Source: Mycobacterium sp. MBM (GTDB lineage Bacteria > Actinomycetota > Actinomycetes > Mycobacteriales > Mycobacteriaceae). Taken from it: DNA of 64,000 bases. The stretch is from contig JAKJHY010000007.1 in assembly GCA_021648845.1 (NCBI GenBank), positions 186,001 through 250,000 of the forward strand. Direction: 5' to 3'. This document shows, in pieces, positions 1 through 8,439 of this stretch. A program made the translations under genes and the position numbers. How positions within the stretch are numbered: position 1 is the first letter of the stretch; every line of letters begins with the position of its first letter. Under the pieces are notes generated by a model. It saw nothing but the letters and a program-made list of their open reading frames with translations, was not told where the DNA came from and did no database searches.

Positions 1-871
1 CCGCGCGGGCCAGGATCTGGCTGGACGCGTCATAGCGCAGCGTCTCTTCGACCCACGGGGTGACCAGGTCGTGGTTGTCGAAGACCGGAGCCAGCTGATC
101 AGGGTTTCTATAGCCCCAATACGCGGCGTTGGCAAGCAGTTTGGTGGTGGTCTCATTGCCCGCGACCACCATCAGGAACAGGAAGGCCATGATTTCGTCA
201 TCGGTGAGCTTGTCCCCGTCGATCTCGGCCTGGACCAATGCCGAGGTCAGGTCGTCGGAGGCGTGCTTGCGGCGTTGCTTGACCATATCGGCGTAATAGA
301 CCAGCAGTTCGCCGGATGCGGCGATGGCCGACTCTGGCACATCGGCAACACCATCCTCGCGGTGCATCACACCGTCGGCGAGCGCACGGATGTGCACCCG
401 GTCCTCGTCCGGTACCCCCATCAGCTCGGAGATGACGTCCATCGGCAGCTTGCCGGCGAACTCGTCGACATAATCGAATGTGGTGTTCTGCAGCGCCGTG
501 TCCAGATGCTGATGGGCGATCTCGGTGACCCGGCCCTCCAGTTCACGGATGCGCCGGGGAGTAAAGCCCTTGGATACCAAGGTGCGCAGTCGTAGGTGTC
601 CGGGATCGTCGAGGGCCAGGAAGGACATCACGCGGTGGGCCTCGTCGTTGCGGGAGATCGGGTCCAGGGACACCCCATGTTTGTTGGAAAGCGTCACACT
701 GTTGCGGAACCCCGCCACCACATCCTTGTGCCGGGACAGCGCCCAGAAGTTGCGTTCCTCGTTGTGGTACAGCGGTGCTTCGTCGCGCAGTCGCTTGTAG
801 TACGGGTACGGGTCCTCGTGGAAGTCGTAGTCATAGGGGTCGAGTATCGGTGGGGCGGTTTCCAGGCTCAA
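1..871 (-). CDS. cyp123: Cytochrome P450, CYP123-like (3' end outside window)
   Basis: About 290 N-terminal residues of a class I bacterial P450 are present; the C-terminal part, including the heme-cysteine loop, lies beyond the window edge. The translation begins SLETAPPILDPYDYDFHEDP and carries the I-helix oxygen-activation motif (VVAGNETTTKLLANA) and the K-helix ExxR (EETLR). It closely matches my memory of M. tuberculosis CYP123 (Rv0766c), next to cyp51 in that genome, and the same TetR and aldA genes lie upstream here. The substrate is unknown. The likely start is TTG at 871-869, which overlaps the TGA stop of the upstream TetR gene, so the two are probably co-transcribed. Confidence 0.9.
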   Translation of the reverse strand, partial: MSLETAPPILDPYDYDFHEDPYPYYKRLRDEAPLYHNEERNFWALSRHKDVVAGFRNSVTLSNKHGVSLDPISRNDEAHRVMSFLALDDPGHLRLRTLVSKGFTPRRIRELEGRVTEIAHQHLDTALQNTTFDYVDEFAGKLPMDVISELMGVPDEDRVHIRALADGVMHREDGVADVPESAIAASGELLVYYADMVKQRRKHASDDLTSALVQAEIDGDKLTDDEIMAFLFLMVVAGNETTTKLLANAAYWGYRNPDQLAPVFDNHDLVTPWVEETLRYDASSQILARA

Positions 872-1479
872 CGGTTCTCTCCGAGGATCAGGCTGACCGA
901 ATACGTGAGCCGGTCGGCGATCTGGTGGTAGGTGAACGCACCGCTACCGGCGTTGACAAGCGCTCCGAAGAACGTCATCTCCAGCGCGGAAACGGTGCGG
1001 GGGTCGGCGTCGGGTCCTACCGCGGACCGGATGCGTTTGTGGATTTCGGTGCCGATGCGGTCACGCACGGTGCGCACTGCCGGGTCGCTGCCACCGCCGA
1101 GCAGGGCGGTGGTGCAGGCGGCGGCGACTTCGGGTTCGTCGGCGACGACCAGGGTCAGCGCGCGGACGGCCTTGTCGACGCGGGTGGTCATCGAGTCGTT
1201 GACATCGGTGAAGTACGGAACCTGGTTGACCAGATCGAGGTACACCTCGGCGATCAAGTGGTTCTTCGACGAGAAATACGTGTACGCGGTGGCCGGCGCG
1301 ACCTTGGCCCTGGCGGCGACGGCGCGCACGGTGAGGTCGGCATAGGACGACTCGCGCAGCATCTCCACACCCGCGGCGAGCACCTTGCGGAAGGTCTCTT
1401 CCTGGCGGCGGTTGCGCGGCGTTCCCGCCGGCTCGCCGTCCGCTTTGCCTGTGACGGCAACCACCGAATCGCTGGACAC
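868..1479 (-). CDS. TetR-family regulator (Rv0767c-like)
   Basis: 203-aa TetR/AcrR repressor. An N-terminal helix-turn-helix (roughly residues 28-75, LTVRAVAARAKVAPATAYTYF) precedes a variable ligand-binding domain. The GTG start at 1479 lies inside a GGACA-CA-TGTCC inverted repeat (1474-1485); a second copy, GGACA-CT-TGTCC, sits at 1632-1643 in front of the divergent aldA. This suggests autoregulation and control of the aldA operon. The gene is followed by the P450 with a TTGA overlap. The true start could be a little downstream, given the upstream overlap with the operator. Ligand unknown; the position between a P450 and an aldehyde-oxidation operon suggests a lipid or terpenoid-derived inducer (inference). 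Confidence 0.88.
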   Translation of the reverse strand: MSSDSVVAVTGKADGEPAGTPRNRRQEETFRKVLAAGVEMLRESSYADLTVRAVAARAKVAPATAYTYFSSKNHLIAEVYLDLVNQVPYFTDVNDSMTTRVDKAVRALTLVVADEPEVAAACTTALLGGGSDPAVRTVRDRIGTEIHKRIRSAVGPDADPRTVSALEMTFFGALVNAGSGAFTYHQIADRLTYSVSLILGENR

Positions 1480-1485
1480 ATGTCC
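1474..1485. promoter_or_regulatory. Candidate TetR operator, copy 1
   Basis: GGACACATGTCC: half-sites GGACA and TGTCC separated by 2 bp, overlapping the start codon of the TetR gene. The same half-sites and spacing recur at 1632-1643, which makes chance less likely. Binding is inferred, not known. Confidence 0.55.
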
Positions 1486-1631
1486 AAGTTATCGGACGGG
1501 GCGCCGATACGGCAAGCCGTTGGATAAAAGTGCCTGTTCAGGATGGATTCGACGGCGGCCTCTGGGCGGGAGGTGGAGGTCGGCCTTGCCACCGCCATGG
1601 ACCTGACGTTATGGTGCCTTCGATTGATGTC

Positions 1632-1643
1632 GGACACTTGTCC
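1632..1643. promoter_or_regulatory. Candidate TetR operator, copy 2, upstream of aldA
   Basis: GGACACTTGTCC, the same half-sites and 2-bp spacer as at 1474-1485, 32 bp upstream of the aldA start codon. Well placed to repress the aldA operon. Confidence 0.55.
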
Positions 1644-1675
1644 AGAGAATGTGGCCATCAAAACCTAGGAGTGGG

Positions 1676-3145
1676 ATGTCGATTCTGGCGGAACGCGAGA
1701 GCCGGTTGTTCATAGACGGCAAGCTCGTCGCCGGAAGTGGGGGAACCTTTCCGACCGTCAACCCCGCCACCGAAGAGGTACTGGGTGTGGCGGCCAATGC
1801 CGACCAGTCCGATATGGGCGCGGCGATCGGCGCCGCACGGGTGGCCTTCGACGAGACCGACTGGTCCACCAACACCGAGCTGCGGGTGCGTTGCCTGCGC
1901 CAGCTGCGCGAAGCACTGCAGGCGAACCTGGAGGACCTGCGGGAGCTGACGATCAGCGAGGTGGGCGCCCCGCGCATGCTGACCTCCGGTGCGCACTTGG
2001 AGGGCCCGATCGACGATCTGGCGTTCTCCGCCGACACCGCCGAGAGCTACGCGTGGCGCACCGACCTGGGATACGCCACACCCCAAGGCATTCCGACCAA
2101 TCGCGTCGTCGCTCGCGAAGCGGTCGGGGTGGTCGGTGCCATCACCCCGTGGAACTTCCCGCATCAGATCAACCTGGCCAAGGTGGGCCCCGCGCTGGCT
2201 GCAGGCAACACGCTGATTCTCAAGCCGGCGCCGGACACTCCGTGGGCGGCGGCCGTGCTGGGTGAGATCATCGCCGAGCACACCGATTTCCCGCCCGGAG
2301 TGATCAACATCGTCACCTCCGATGATCACGGGGTCGGCGCACTGCTGTCCAAGGATCCCCGGGTGGACATGGTGTCGTTCACCGGATCCACCAACACCGG
2401 CCGGGCCGTGATGACGGATGCGGCGGCGACCATCAAGAAGGTGTTCCTGGAACTCGGCGGCAAGTCGGCCTTCATCGTGCTCGACGACGCCGATCTCGGC
2501 GGCGCGTGTGCGATGGCGGCGTTCACCGTCGCGATGCACGCCGGGCAGGGTTGCGCGATCACCACCCGCCTGGTCGTCCCGAGAGCCAAGTACGACGACG
2601 CGGTCGACGCGGCCGCGGCCACCCTCGGCGGGATCAAGCCGGGCGACCCCAACAGCAAGCGCACCGTGTGTGGCCCGGTCATTTCAGCGCGGCAACGTGA
2701 TCGGATCCAGGGCTACCTGGACTCCGCCGTCGCCGAGGGCGGCCGGTTCGCCTGCGGCGGCGGCCGCCCGGCCGACCTGGACACCGGATTCTTCATCGAG
2801 CCCACCGTCATCGCCGGACTGGACAACTCGGCCAAGGTGTCCCGCGAGGAAATCTTCGGCCCGGTACTGACGGTGATCGCCCACGACGGTGACGACGACG
2901 CGGTGCGGATCGCCAACGATTCGCCGTACGGGCTGTCGGGCACGGTATTCGGCGCTGACGACGACCGTGCCCAGGCCGTGGCATCGCGGTTGCGGGTCGG
3001 CACCGTGAACGTCAACGGCGGTATCTGGTATTCCGCCGACGCACCGTTCGGCGGCTACAAGCAATCAGGGGTCGGCCGCGAGATGGGCATCGCGGGCTTC
3101 GAGGAATACCTGGAGACCAAACTCATCGCCACGCTGGCCACCTGA
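1676..3145 (+). CDS. aldA: NAD(P)-dependent aldehyde dehydrogenase
   Basis: 489-aa ALDH-superfamily enzyme oxidising an aldehyde to the carboxylate. Visible motifs: the NAD-binding region (WNFPHQINLAKVGPALAAGNT), the MVSFTGSTNTGR loop, the general-base Glu near residue 259 in LELGGK, and the nucleophile Cys near residue 293 in GQGCAITTR. Length matches M. tuberculosis AldA (Rv0768). ATG 1676 is preferred over an upstream in-frame start at 1649 because AGGAG at 1667-1671 precedes it and SILAERESRLFIDG is the normal family N terminus. First gene of a rightward operon with an SDR, a beta-hydroxyacid dehydrogenase and a CMD-family protein; probably under the divergent TetR. Confidence 0.93.
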   Translation: MSILAERESRLFIDGKLVAGSGGTFPTVNPATEEVLGVAANADQSDMGAAIGAARVAFDETDWSTNTELRVRCLRQLREALQANLEDLRELTISEVGAPRMLTSGAHLEGPIDDLAFSADTAESYAWRTDLGYATPQGIPTNRVVAREAVGVVGAITPWNFPHQINLAKVGPALAAGNTLILKPAPDTPWAAAVLGEIIAEHTDFPPGVINIVTSDDHGVGALLSKDPRVDMVSFTGSTNTGRAVMTDAAATIKKVFLELGGKSAFIVLDDADLGGACAMAAFTVAMHAGQGCAITTRLVVPRAKYDDAVDAAAATLGGIKPGDPNSKRTVCGPVISARQRDRIQGYLDSAVAEGGRFACGGGRPADLDTGFFIEPTVIAGLDNSAKVSREEIFGPVLTVIAHDGDDDAVRIANDSPYGLSGTVFGADDDRAQAVASRLRVGTVNVNGGIWYSADAPFGGYKQSGVGREMGIAGFEEYLETKLIATLAT

Positions 3146-3220
3146 GGCCGACTGGCCACTTACGACACGCAAGAACGGTCATACCGTGCAATAACTGGCC
3201 ACTCGGCCGAGAGGAAGAAC

Positions 3221-3976
3221 ATGTACGCGGAGTTCAAGGACAAGGTCGGCATCGTCACCGGCGCGGGCGGCGGAATCGGCCAGGCTTATGCCGAGGCGCT
3301 CGCCCGTGAGGGTGCCGCTGTGGTGGTGGCCGATATCAACCTCGACGGCGCCCAAAAGGTCGCCGACGCGATCAAGGGCGAAGGCGGCAACGCGCTGGCC
3401 GTGCGGGTCGATGTATCCGACCCCGAATCGGCCAGAGATATGGCCGCCCAGACACTATCGGAGTTCGGCGGGATCGACTACCTGGTCAACAACGCCGCCA
3501 TCTTCGGTGGTATGAAGTTGGATTTCCTGGTCACCGTGGATCCCGACTACTACCGGAAGTTCATGAGCGTGAACCTCGACGGGGCGCTGTGGTGCACTCG
3601 GGCGGTCTACAAGAAGATGGCCAAACGGGGCGGTGGCGCCATCGTCAACCAGTCCTCCACGGCGGCGTGGTTGTACGCGAACTTCTACGGACTGGCCAAG
3701 GTCGGCATCAACGGTCTCACTCAGCAGCTCTCCCGTGAGCTCGGCGGCCAGAACATCCGGATCAACGCCATTGCCCCCGGACCGATCGATACCGAGGCCA
3801 ACCGCACGACCACCCCCCAGGAGATGGTCGCCGATATCGTCAAGGCGATCCCGCTGTCGCGGATGGGCCAGCCGGAAGATCTGGTCGGCATGTGTCTGTT
3901 CCTGTTGTCCGATCAAGCCAAGTGGATCACCGGACAGATCTTCAATGTCGACGGCGGACAGATCATCCGGTCATGA
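3221..3976 (+). CDS. Short-chain dehydrogenase/reductase (Rv0769-like)
   Basis: 251-aa classical SDR. The nucleotide-binding TGAGGGIG is at residues 13-20, NNA of the central strand is present, and the catalytic Ser precedes Y156-x-x-x-K160 (YGLAK). The C-terminal GQIFNVDGGQ is typical. It should interconvert an alcohol and a ketone or aldehyde with NAD(P)H; substrate unknown. It sits 75 bp after aldA and its stop overlaps the next start (ATGA at 3973-3976), so these genes are co-translated. The 75-bp gap carries a direct repeat of ACTGGCCACT of unknown meaning. Confidence 0.92.
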   Translation: MYAEFKDKVGIVTGAGGGIGQAYAEALAREGAAVVVADINLDGAQKVADAIKGEGGNALAVRVDVSDPESARDMAAQTLSEFGGIDYLVNNAAIFGGMKLDFLVTVDPDYYRKFMSVNLDGALWCTRAVYKKMAKRGGGAIVNQSSTAAWLYANFYGLAKVGINGLTQQLSRELGGQNIRINAIAPGPIDTEANRTTTPQEMVADIVKAIPLSRMGQPEDLVGMCLFLLSDQAKWITGQIFNVDGGQIIRS

Positions 3977-4815
3977 AGCTGGGCTATATCGGCCTCGGTA
4001 ATCAGGGCGCACCGATGGCCAAGCGGCTGGCCGACTGGCCGGATGGCCTGATCGTCTTCGATGTGCGCCCCGAGGCGATGACACCACTGGTGGAGTTGGG
4101 TGCGACGATTGCCGACGATATCGCCGGAGTGGCCGTGGCCGATGTCATCAGCGTCACGGTCCTCAACGACGCCCAGGTGCGCGATGTGGTGGCCGAGCTC
4201 GGCGAGCATGCCGCGCCCGGCACCGTCATCGCCATCCACTCCACCATCGAGCCCGGTACCGCACCCGAGCTGGCCGAACGTTTGGCGCCCAAGGGTATTC
4301 ATATTGTCGATGCGCCGGTCAGCGGCGGCGCCGGGGCTGCCGACAAGGGTGAGCTCGCGGTCATGGTGGGTGCCGACGAAGAGGCCTATGAGGCGGTCAA
4401 ACCCGTGTTCAAGAAATGGGCCTCGCTGGTGGTCCGCGCGGGTGGACCCGGTGCCGGTACCCGGATGAAGTTGGCGCGCAACATGTTGACATTCATCGGA
4501 TTCGCCGCCTCTTGCGAGGCAATGGCGCTCGCCGAGGCGGCCGGCATCGACTTGCAGAAGCTGGGCCGGGTGGTGCGGCACAGCGATGCGCAGAGTAGCG
4601 GGCCCGGCGCGGTCATCCTGCGCGATGACACGTCACCGCTGTCTCCCGACCACTGGTTGTTCGACATGTTCACCCACACCCGCGGCCTCGGTGAGAAGGA
4701 CCTGACGCTGGCTCTCGGATTGGGCGAGGCAGTGGGAGTGGATCTTCCGTTGGCAGAGGTGGCGTTGCAGCGCCTTGCCGACGGCCTCGGAGTACCGCAC
4801 ACGAAGGAGCAGTGA
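3973..4815 (+). CDS. NAD(P)-dependent 3-hydroxyisobutyrate dehydrogenase-family oxidoreductase (Rv0770-like)
   Basis: 280-aa beta-hydroxyacid dehydrogenase. The N-terminal Rossmann fold starts MKLGYIGLGNQG (GxGxxG at residues 7-12). DAPVSGG is the substrate-binding signature, and the catalytic Lys is near residue 166 in GTRMKLARN. The C-terminal helical domain is complete and the length is normal. The start is ATG 3973, overlapping the SDR stop. The aldehyde, alcohol and hydroxyacid dehydrogenases with a CMD protein look like one catabolic pathway for a branched or alicyclic substrate (inference). Confidence 0.9.
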   Translation: MKLGYIGLGNQGAPMAKRLADWPDGLIVFDVRPEAMTPLVELGATIADDIAGVAVADVISVTVLNDAQVRDVVAELGEHAAPGTVIAIHSTIEPGTAPELAERLAPKGIHIVDAPVSGGAGAADKGELAVMVGADEEAYEAVKPVFKKWASLVVRAGGPGAGTRMKLARNMLTFIGFAASCEAMALAEAAGIDLQKLGRVVRHSDAQSSGPGAVILRDDTSPLSPDHWLFDMFTHTRGLGEKDLTLALGLGEAVGVDLPLAEVALQRLADGLGVPHTKEQ

Positions 4816-4817
4816 GC

Positions 4818-5261
4818 ATGACCGATCGCCGCGAACAGGGTCTGCAGAAGATGAACGAGGTCTACGGGTGGGAGATGCCCGACGTTCAGGGCGACCCGTA
4901 CTTCGATCTGACCGTCGAGCACCTCTTCGGCACGATCTGGACCCGCCCGGGCCTGTCGATGCGCGACAAGCGCCTGTTGACGCTGGCCGCGGTGACCGCG
5001 GTGGGCAATTCGGATCTGGCCGAGATCCAGGTCAATGCCGCGCTGCACAACGAGGAGATCACCGCCGAGGAACTCAAGGAGGTTGCGGTGTTCCTGACCC
5101 ACTACCTCGGATTCCCGCTGGGCTCCAAACTGGACGGAGCGGTCAGCAAGGTGGTGCGCAACCGCAAGAAGGCGGCCGAGAAGGGCGCCGGCGAGGATCG
5201 CAAGGGCAATGTCAATGCCGCCGTGAAGATGCACTCCGGGAAGTCGCTCGATGACAAGTAG
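4818..5261 (+). CDS. Carboxymuconolactone decarboxylase family protein (Rv0771-like)
   Basis: 147-aa all-helical CMD/AhpD-superfamily protein (LFGTIWTRPGLSMRDKRLLTLAAVTA is the core segment, followed by LAEIQVNAALHNEEITAEELKE). No CxxC pair is present, so it resembles the decarboxylase branch rather than AhpD. ATG 4818 is chosen because AAGGAG at 4804-4809 gives an 8-nt spacing; an in-frame GTG at 4812 overlaps the previous stop and is the alternative. The 3' end overlaps the next gene by 11 bp. Likely part of the same ring or lactone catabolic operon; exact reaction unknown. Confidence 0.88.
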   Translation: MTDRREQGLQKMNEVYGWEMPDVQGDPYFDLTVEHLFGTIWTRPGLSMRDKRLLTLAAVTAVGNSDLAEIQVNAALHNEEITAEELKEVAVFLTHYLGFPLGSKLDGAVSKVVRNRKKAAEKGAGEDRKGNVNAAVKMHSGKSLDDK

Positions 5262-6477
5262 ATATGCCTCGCTGTCCCGCGCCGAGCTGGCGACGCTGGT
5301 CCCGGAGCTGCTGCTGATCGGTCAGCTGATCGACCGATCCGGAATGGCCTGGTGCATATCGTCATTCGGCCGCGAGGAGATGCTGCAGATCGCCATCGAG
5401 GAGTGGGCGGCGTCCAGCCCGCTGTACACCCGGCGGATGCAGAAGGCGCTCAACTACGAGGGCGTCGACATCTACACCCTGTTCAAGGGGCTGCAGCTCG
5501 ATATCGGTGCGCCGCCGCAGTTCATGGACTTCCGCTATATCGTGCACGATCGCTGGCACGGCGAGTTCTATCTGGATCATTGCGGGGCGCTGCTGGACGT
5601 GGAGCCGATGGGCGAGGACTACGTCAAGGGCATGTGCCATGACATCGAGGACCCGACCTTCGACGCCACCGCGCTGGCCACCAACCGCAAGGCTCAGGTC
5701 CGGCCCATCCATCGGCCGCCCCGGACTCCGTCGGATCAGCACCCGCACTGCCGCTGGACGGTGATCATCGACGAGTCCTACCCGGAGGTCCCGTTCATCC
5801 CGGAGATGGATCTCGTTGCCGCAACGCACGCGCATTCCTGCGAGCTGGACCCGATCGATCCCGATGACGAAGGCGAATCCGACTACTCGGGAGAGCTGCT
5901 CGCCGATGTCGATTTCGCGGCGTTCTCGCATTCGGCGCTGGTGCGGATCGCCGACGAGGTGTGTCTGCAGATGCACCTGCTGGTCAAGTCGTTCACCATC
6001 GCCGTGGAGAAACGTGCCAAGGACGACGTGGCGCTGGCCAGGTCGATTCGCACAAAGCAGTTGATCGGCATCGCGGGCGTGGCTGCCGACCGGATCCGCA
6101 AGGCGCTCAGACTCGGCAACGATGCGCGGGCGGCGCTGCGGGTACTGGAACTGCACCCGCTGCTGAATCCGGCCGCCTACGTGTCGGCCGATGTCGACCC
6201 CGAATTCGTGCATGTGCGCCGGTCGCCGGCCTACGCCGACGGCGCCTGGATCTCGCTGATCTCGCCGGTGGCCGACGCCCCGCTGCAGGCCATCGCCCAT
6301 GCGGTCGACCCGCGGCTGCGGGCCGAGGTGTCGGGCACCGAGTCGGATTGGACCGTACGCTTCACCACCACCGATACCGCCGCGAAGAAGCTGCCCGAGG
6401 TCGAGGTGTGTGAGTTCAGCGGTGGCGCGTCCTGGGTGTTCGAGGAGCGCAGGTCGCTGCCACTGACCGTCGTTTAG
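5251..6477 (+). CDS. Conserved-looking 408-aa protein of unknown function
   Basis: I do not recognise this protein with confidence. It overlaps the CMD gene by 11 bp and follows the aldA operon, so it is probably its last gene. There are no transmembrane segments or signal peptide. An N-terminal half rich in aromatic and charged residues contains YIVHDRWHGEFYLDHCG and, 25 residues on, KGMCHDIEDP: two Cys-centred motifs with neighbouring His and Asp that could bind a metal or form an active site. A weak resemblance to the L-2-amino-thiazoline-4-carboxylate hydrolase-like fold is possible. The C-terminal half includes a helical stretch around KSFTIAVEKRAKDD. M. tuberculosis lacks it at this position. 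The 3' end overlaps the convergent TetR by 4 bp. Confidence 0.8.
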   Translation: MTSRYASLSRAELATLVPELLLIGQLIDRSGMAWCISSFGREEMLQIAIEEWAASSPLYTRRMQKALNYEGVDIYTLFKGLQLDIGAPPQFMDFRYIVHDRWHGEFYLDHCGALLDVEPMGEDYVKGMCHDIEDPTFDATALATNRKAQVRPIHRPPRTPSDQHPHCRWTVIIDESYPEVPFIPEMDLVAATHAHSCELDPIDPDDEGESDYSGELLADVDFAAFSHSALVRIADEVCLQMHLLVKSFTIAVEKRAKDDVALARSIRTKQLIGIAGVAADRIRKALRLGNDARAALRVLELHPLLNPAAYVSADVDPEFVHVRRSPAYADGAWISLISPVADAPLQAIAHAVDPRLRAEVSGTESDWTVRFTTTDTAAKKLPEVEVCEFSGGASWVFEERRSLPLTVV

Positions 6478-7067
6478 GTGCGCAGCGCCGGTGCGACCCA
6501 GCGTCGCAGATAGCTGCGCAGTGCGGCGCCGGTGCGTGGCGGCCGGCCCGGGTCGATCACGAATGACTGGATGACGCGCAACAGGTGCTCGGCGAGTTCG
6601 TCGAGGTCGTCGTCGTCGAAACCCGCGGCTTCCCAGTCCACGTCGAAGTGCCGCACCACCGATTGGGCGAATTGCAGCCCGATATCGGAGGTCACCGATT
6701 CGGTCAGCGCCGGGGTGCGCCCCGGGGCGAGCAGCAGGCCGATGTGTTTGTCCTTCGGCAACCATTCCAGCGCGGTGGCGATGGCCTCGGTGGCCGCGTC
6801 GGCCGGGTCCGTGATGCCCCGCAGGTGGGTTGCCAGCCGCCCGAGGAAGTCGCTTGCCGCGACCACACCGGCCTGCATCAGCAGCGCCTCGGTGCTGGGA
6901 AAGTACCGGTACACCGTTTGTCTGGTGACGCCCAGGGTGCGCGCGACGTCGGCGATGGAGAAGTCCGCCCCGCGCTCGTCGATAGCCTTACCCGCGGCGG
7001 CCAGGATCCGGCCGACGGCCTCCTCGTCACTCGCCGGCGCGGCGCCGGCCCACCCGTGGGTACGCAC
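6474..7067 (-). CDS. TetR-family regulator next to CYP125-like P450
   Basis: 197-aa TetR repressor. The helix-turn-helix (FSIADVARTLGVTRQTVYRYF) is near residues 40-60, with a helical ligand domain after it. GTG 7067 (VRTHGWAG) is chosen as it lies 17 bp after the P450 stop; a longer reading frame to 7127 would overlap the P450. It is presumably co-transcribed with the P450 and may bind the CCATACAC/GTGTATGG inverted repeat at 8365-8391. This P450-TetR pair is absent from the corresponding M. tuberculosis interval. Confidence 0.85.
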   Translation of the reverse strand: MRTHGWAGAAPASDEEAVGRILAAAGKAIDERGADFSIADVARTLGVTRQTVYRYFPSTEALLMQAGVVAASDFLGRLATHLRGITDPADAATEAIATALEWLPKDKHIGLLLAPGRTPALTESVTSDIGLQFAQSVVRHFDVDWEAAGFDDDDLDELAEHLLRVIQSFVIDPGRPPRTGAALRSYLRRWVAPALRT

Positions 7068-7084
7068 GCCGGAATTGTAGCGAG

Positions 7085-8323
7085 CTAGTGGTAAGAGACC
7101 TCCAGCTGCTTGACTCCGTTGATCCATCCGGATCGAAGGCGTTGCGGTTCAGCGATTTTGGTGATGTCGGGTATCTGGTCGGCGATCTCGTGGAACATCA
7201 GCTTGATCTCCATCCGGGCGAGGTTGGCGCCGATACAGAAGTGCGCACCGTTGCCGCCGAACGCGAGGTGCGGATTGGGGTTGCGCAGGATATCGAACTG
7301 GAACGGGTTCTCGAAGACGTCCTCGTCGTAGTTGGCCGAGCTGTAGAACAGGCCGGCTCGCTGGCCCTTGCGGATGGTGACGCCGCCGACTTCGGTGTCG
7401 ACCAGCGCGGTGCGCTGGAAGCAGTGCACCGGACTGGCCCAGCGGATGATCTCCTCGATCGCAGTGTCGGGTCGCTCGCGCTTGAAAAGCTCCCATTGGT
7501 CCGGGTTTTCGAGAAACGCATTCATGCCGTGGGTCATGGCATTGCGGGTTGTCTCGTTGCCGGCCACGGCCAGCAGGATCACGAAGAATGCGAACTCGAC
7601 ATCGGTGATTCCGGCTTCGTCTGCCGAATCGGCCTGCACCAGCCTGGTCACGATATCGTCGGCCGGACATGCGCGGCGTTGTTCGGCCATGTTGTATGCG
7701 TAGCCCATCAGCTCGGCGTTGGCTGTGGTCGGATCGGAATCGAAGTCCGGATCGTCGGTGTTCATGATGCAGTTCGACCAGTGGAAGATCTTCTCGCGAT
7801 CCTCTTCGGGCACGCCGATCAGGTCGGCGATCGCCAGCAGCGGCAGCGGCATCGCCACGTCGTCGACGAAGTTCCCGGACTTTCGTTCCGCCGCGGCGGC
7901 CACGATCTCGCGGGCGGCCACGGCCAGCTTCGCCTCCAGGGCCGCCACCGATCGCGGAGTGAACAGCCGCGACACCAGCTTGCGCAGCCGGGTGTGATCC
8001 GGGGCGTCGTGGTTGATCAGCAGTGCCTTGGTGAGGTCGAGTTGATCGGCGGTGATGCCGTCCGGTAGGCGCATCACCGCGCCTTTGGCGTTGGTGGACC
8101 ACACGTCACCGCTGTTACGCGAGATGGTCTTGATGTCCTCGTGACGGCTGATCACCCAGTAGCCGCCGTCATCGAAGATCGACTCGTCCTGCTCGTTCCA
8201 CCACACCGGCGCGGTCTTGCGCAGCTGGGCGAACTCGGTGACGGGTATGCCGTGCAGCAGCACATCGGGATCGGTGAAGTCGTAGCCCTTGCCGAACGGG
8301 CAGGTGCTCTCCAGTGTGCTCAT
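7085..8323 (-). CDS. Cytochrome P450, CYP125-family-like
   Basis: 412-aa P450. The N terminus (CPFGKGYDFTDPDVLLHGIPVTEF), I-helix AVAGNETTRNAMTHG, and heme loop FGGNGAHFCIG with Cys near 363 all match my memory of M. tuberculosis CYP125, the steroid C26(27)-hydroxylase/oxidase that starts cholesterol side-chain breakdown. Substrate here is therefore probably a sterol or related branched lipid (inference from family). ATG 8323 is preferred because AGGAGG (8330-8335) precedes it by 6 nt; upstream in-frame codons give a non-family extension. An inverted repeat at 8365-8391 lies about 40 bp upstream. Confidence 0.9.
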   Translation of the reverse strand: MSTLESTCPFGKGYDFTDPDVLLHGIPVTEFAQLRKTAPVWWNEQDESIFDDGGYWVISRHEDIKTISRNSGDVWSTNAKGAVMRLPDGITADQLDLTKALLINHDAPDHTRLRKLVSRLFTPRSVAALEAKLAVAAREIVAAAAERKSGNFVDDVAMPLPLLAIADLIGVPEEDREKIFHWSNCIMNTDDPDFDSDPTTANAELMGYAYNMAEQRRACPADDIVTRLVQADSADEAGITDVEFAFFVILLAVAGNETTRNAMTHGMNAFLENPDQWELFKRERPDTAIEEIIRWASPVHCFQRTALVDTEVGGVTIRKGQRAGLFYSSANYDEDVFENPFQFDILRNPNPHLAFGGNGAHFCIGANLARMEIKLMFHEIADQIPDITKIAEPQRLRSGWINGVKQLEVSYH

Positions 8324-8364
8324 CGAGGTCCTCCTGGTGTGACTCATCGCACTCGTTGCATTGA

Positions 8365-8391
8365 CCATACACTCACAGTCAAGGTGTATGG
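8365..8391. promoter_or_regulatory. Inverted repeat between CYP125-like gene and purD (candidate TetR operator)
   Basis: Perfect 8-bp arms CCATACAC (8365-8372) and GTGTATGG (8384-8391) with an 11-bp spacer, in the divergent promoter region. Length and placement fit an operator for the TetR at 6474-7067. It could also affect purD. Confidence 0.5.
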
Positions 8392-8439
8392 CCGAGACCC
8401 GCAGCGAGGTACCGGGGTGGGCGGATAGGGTTGGCAATC

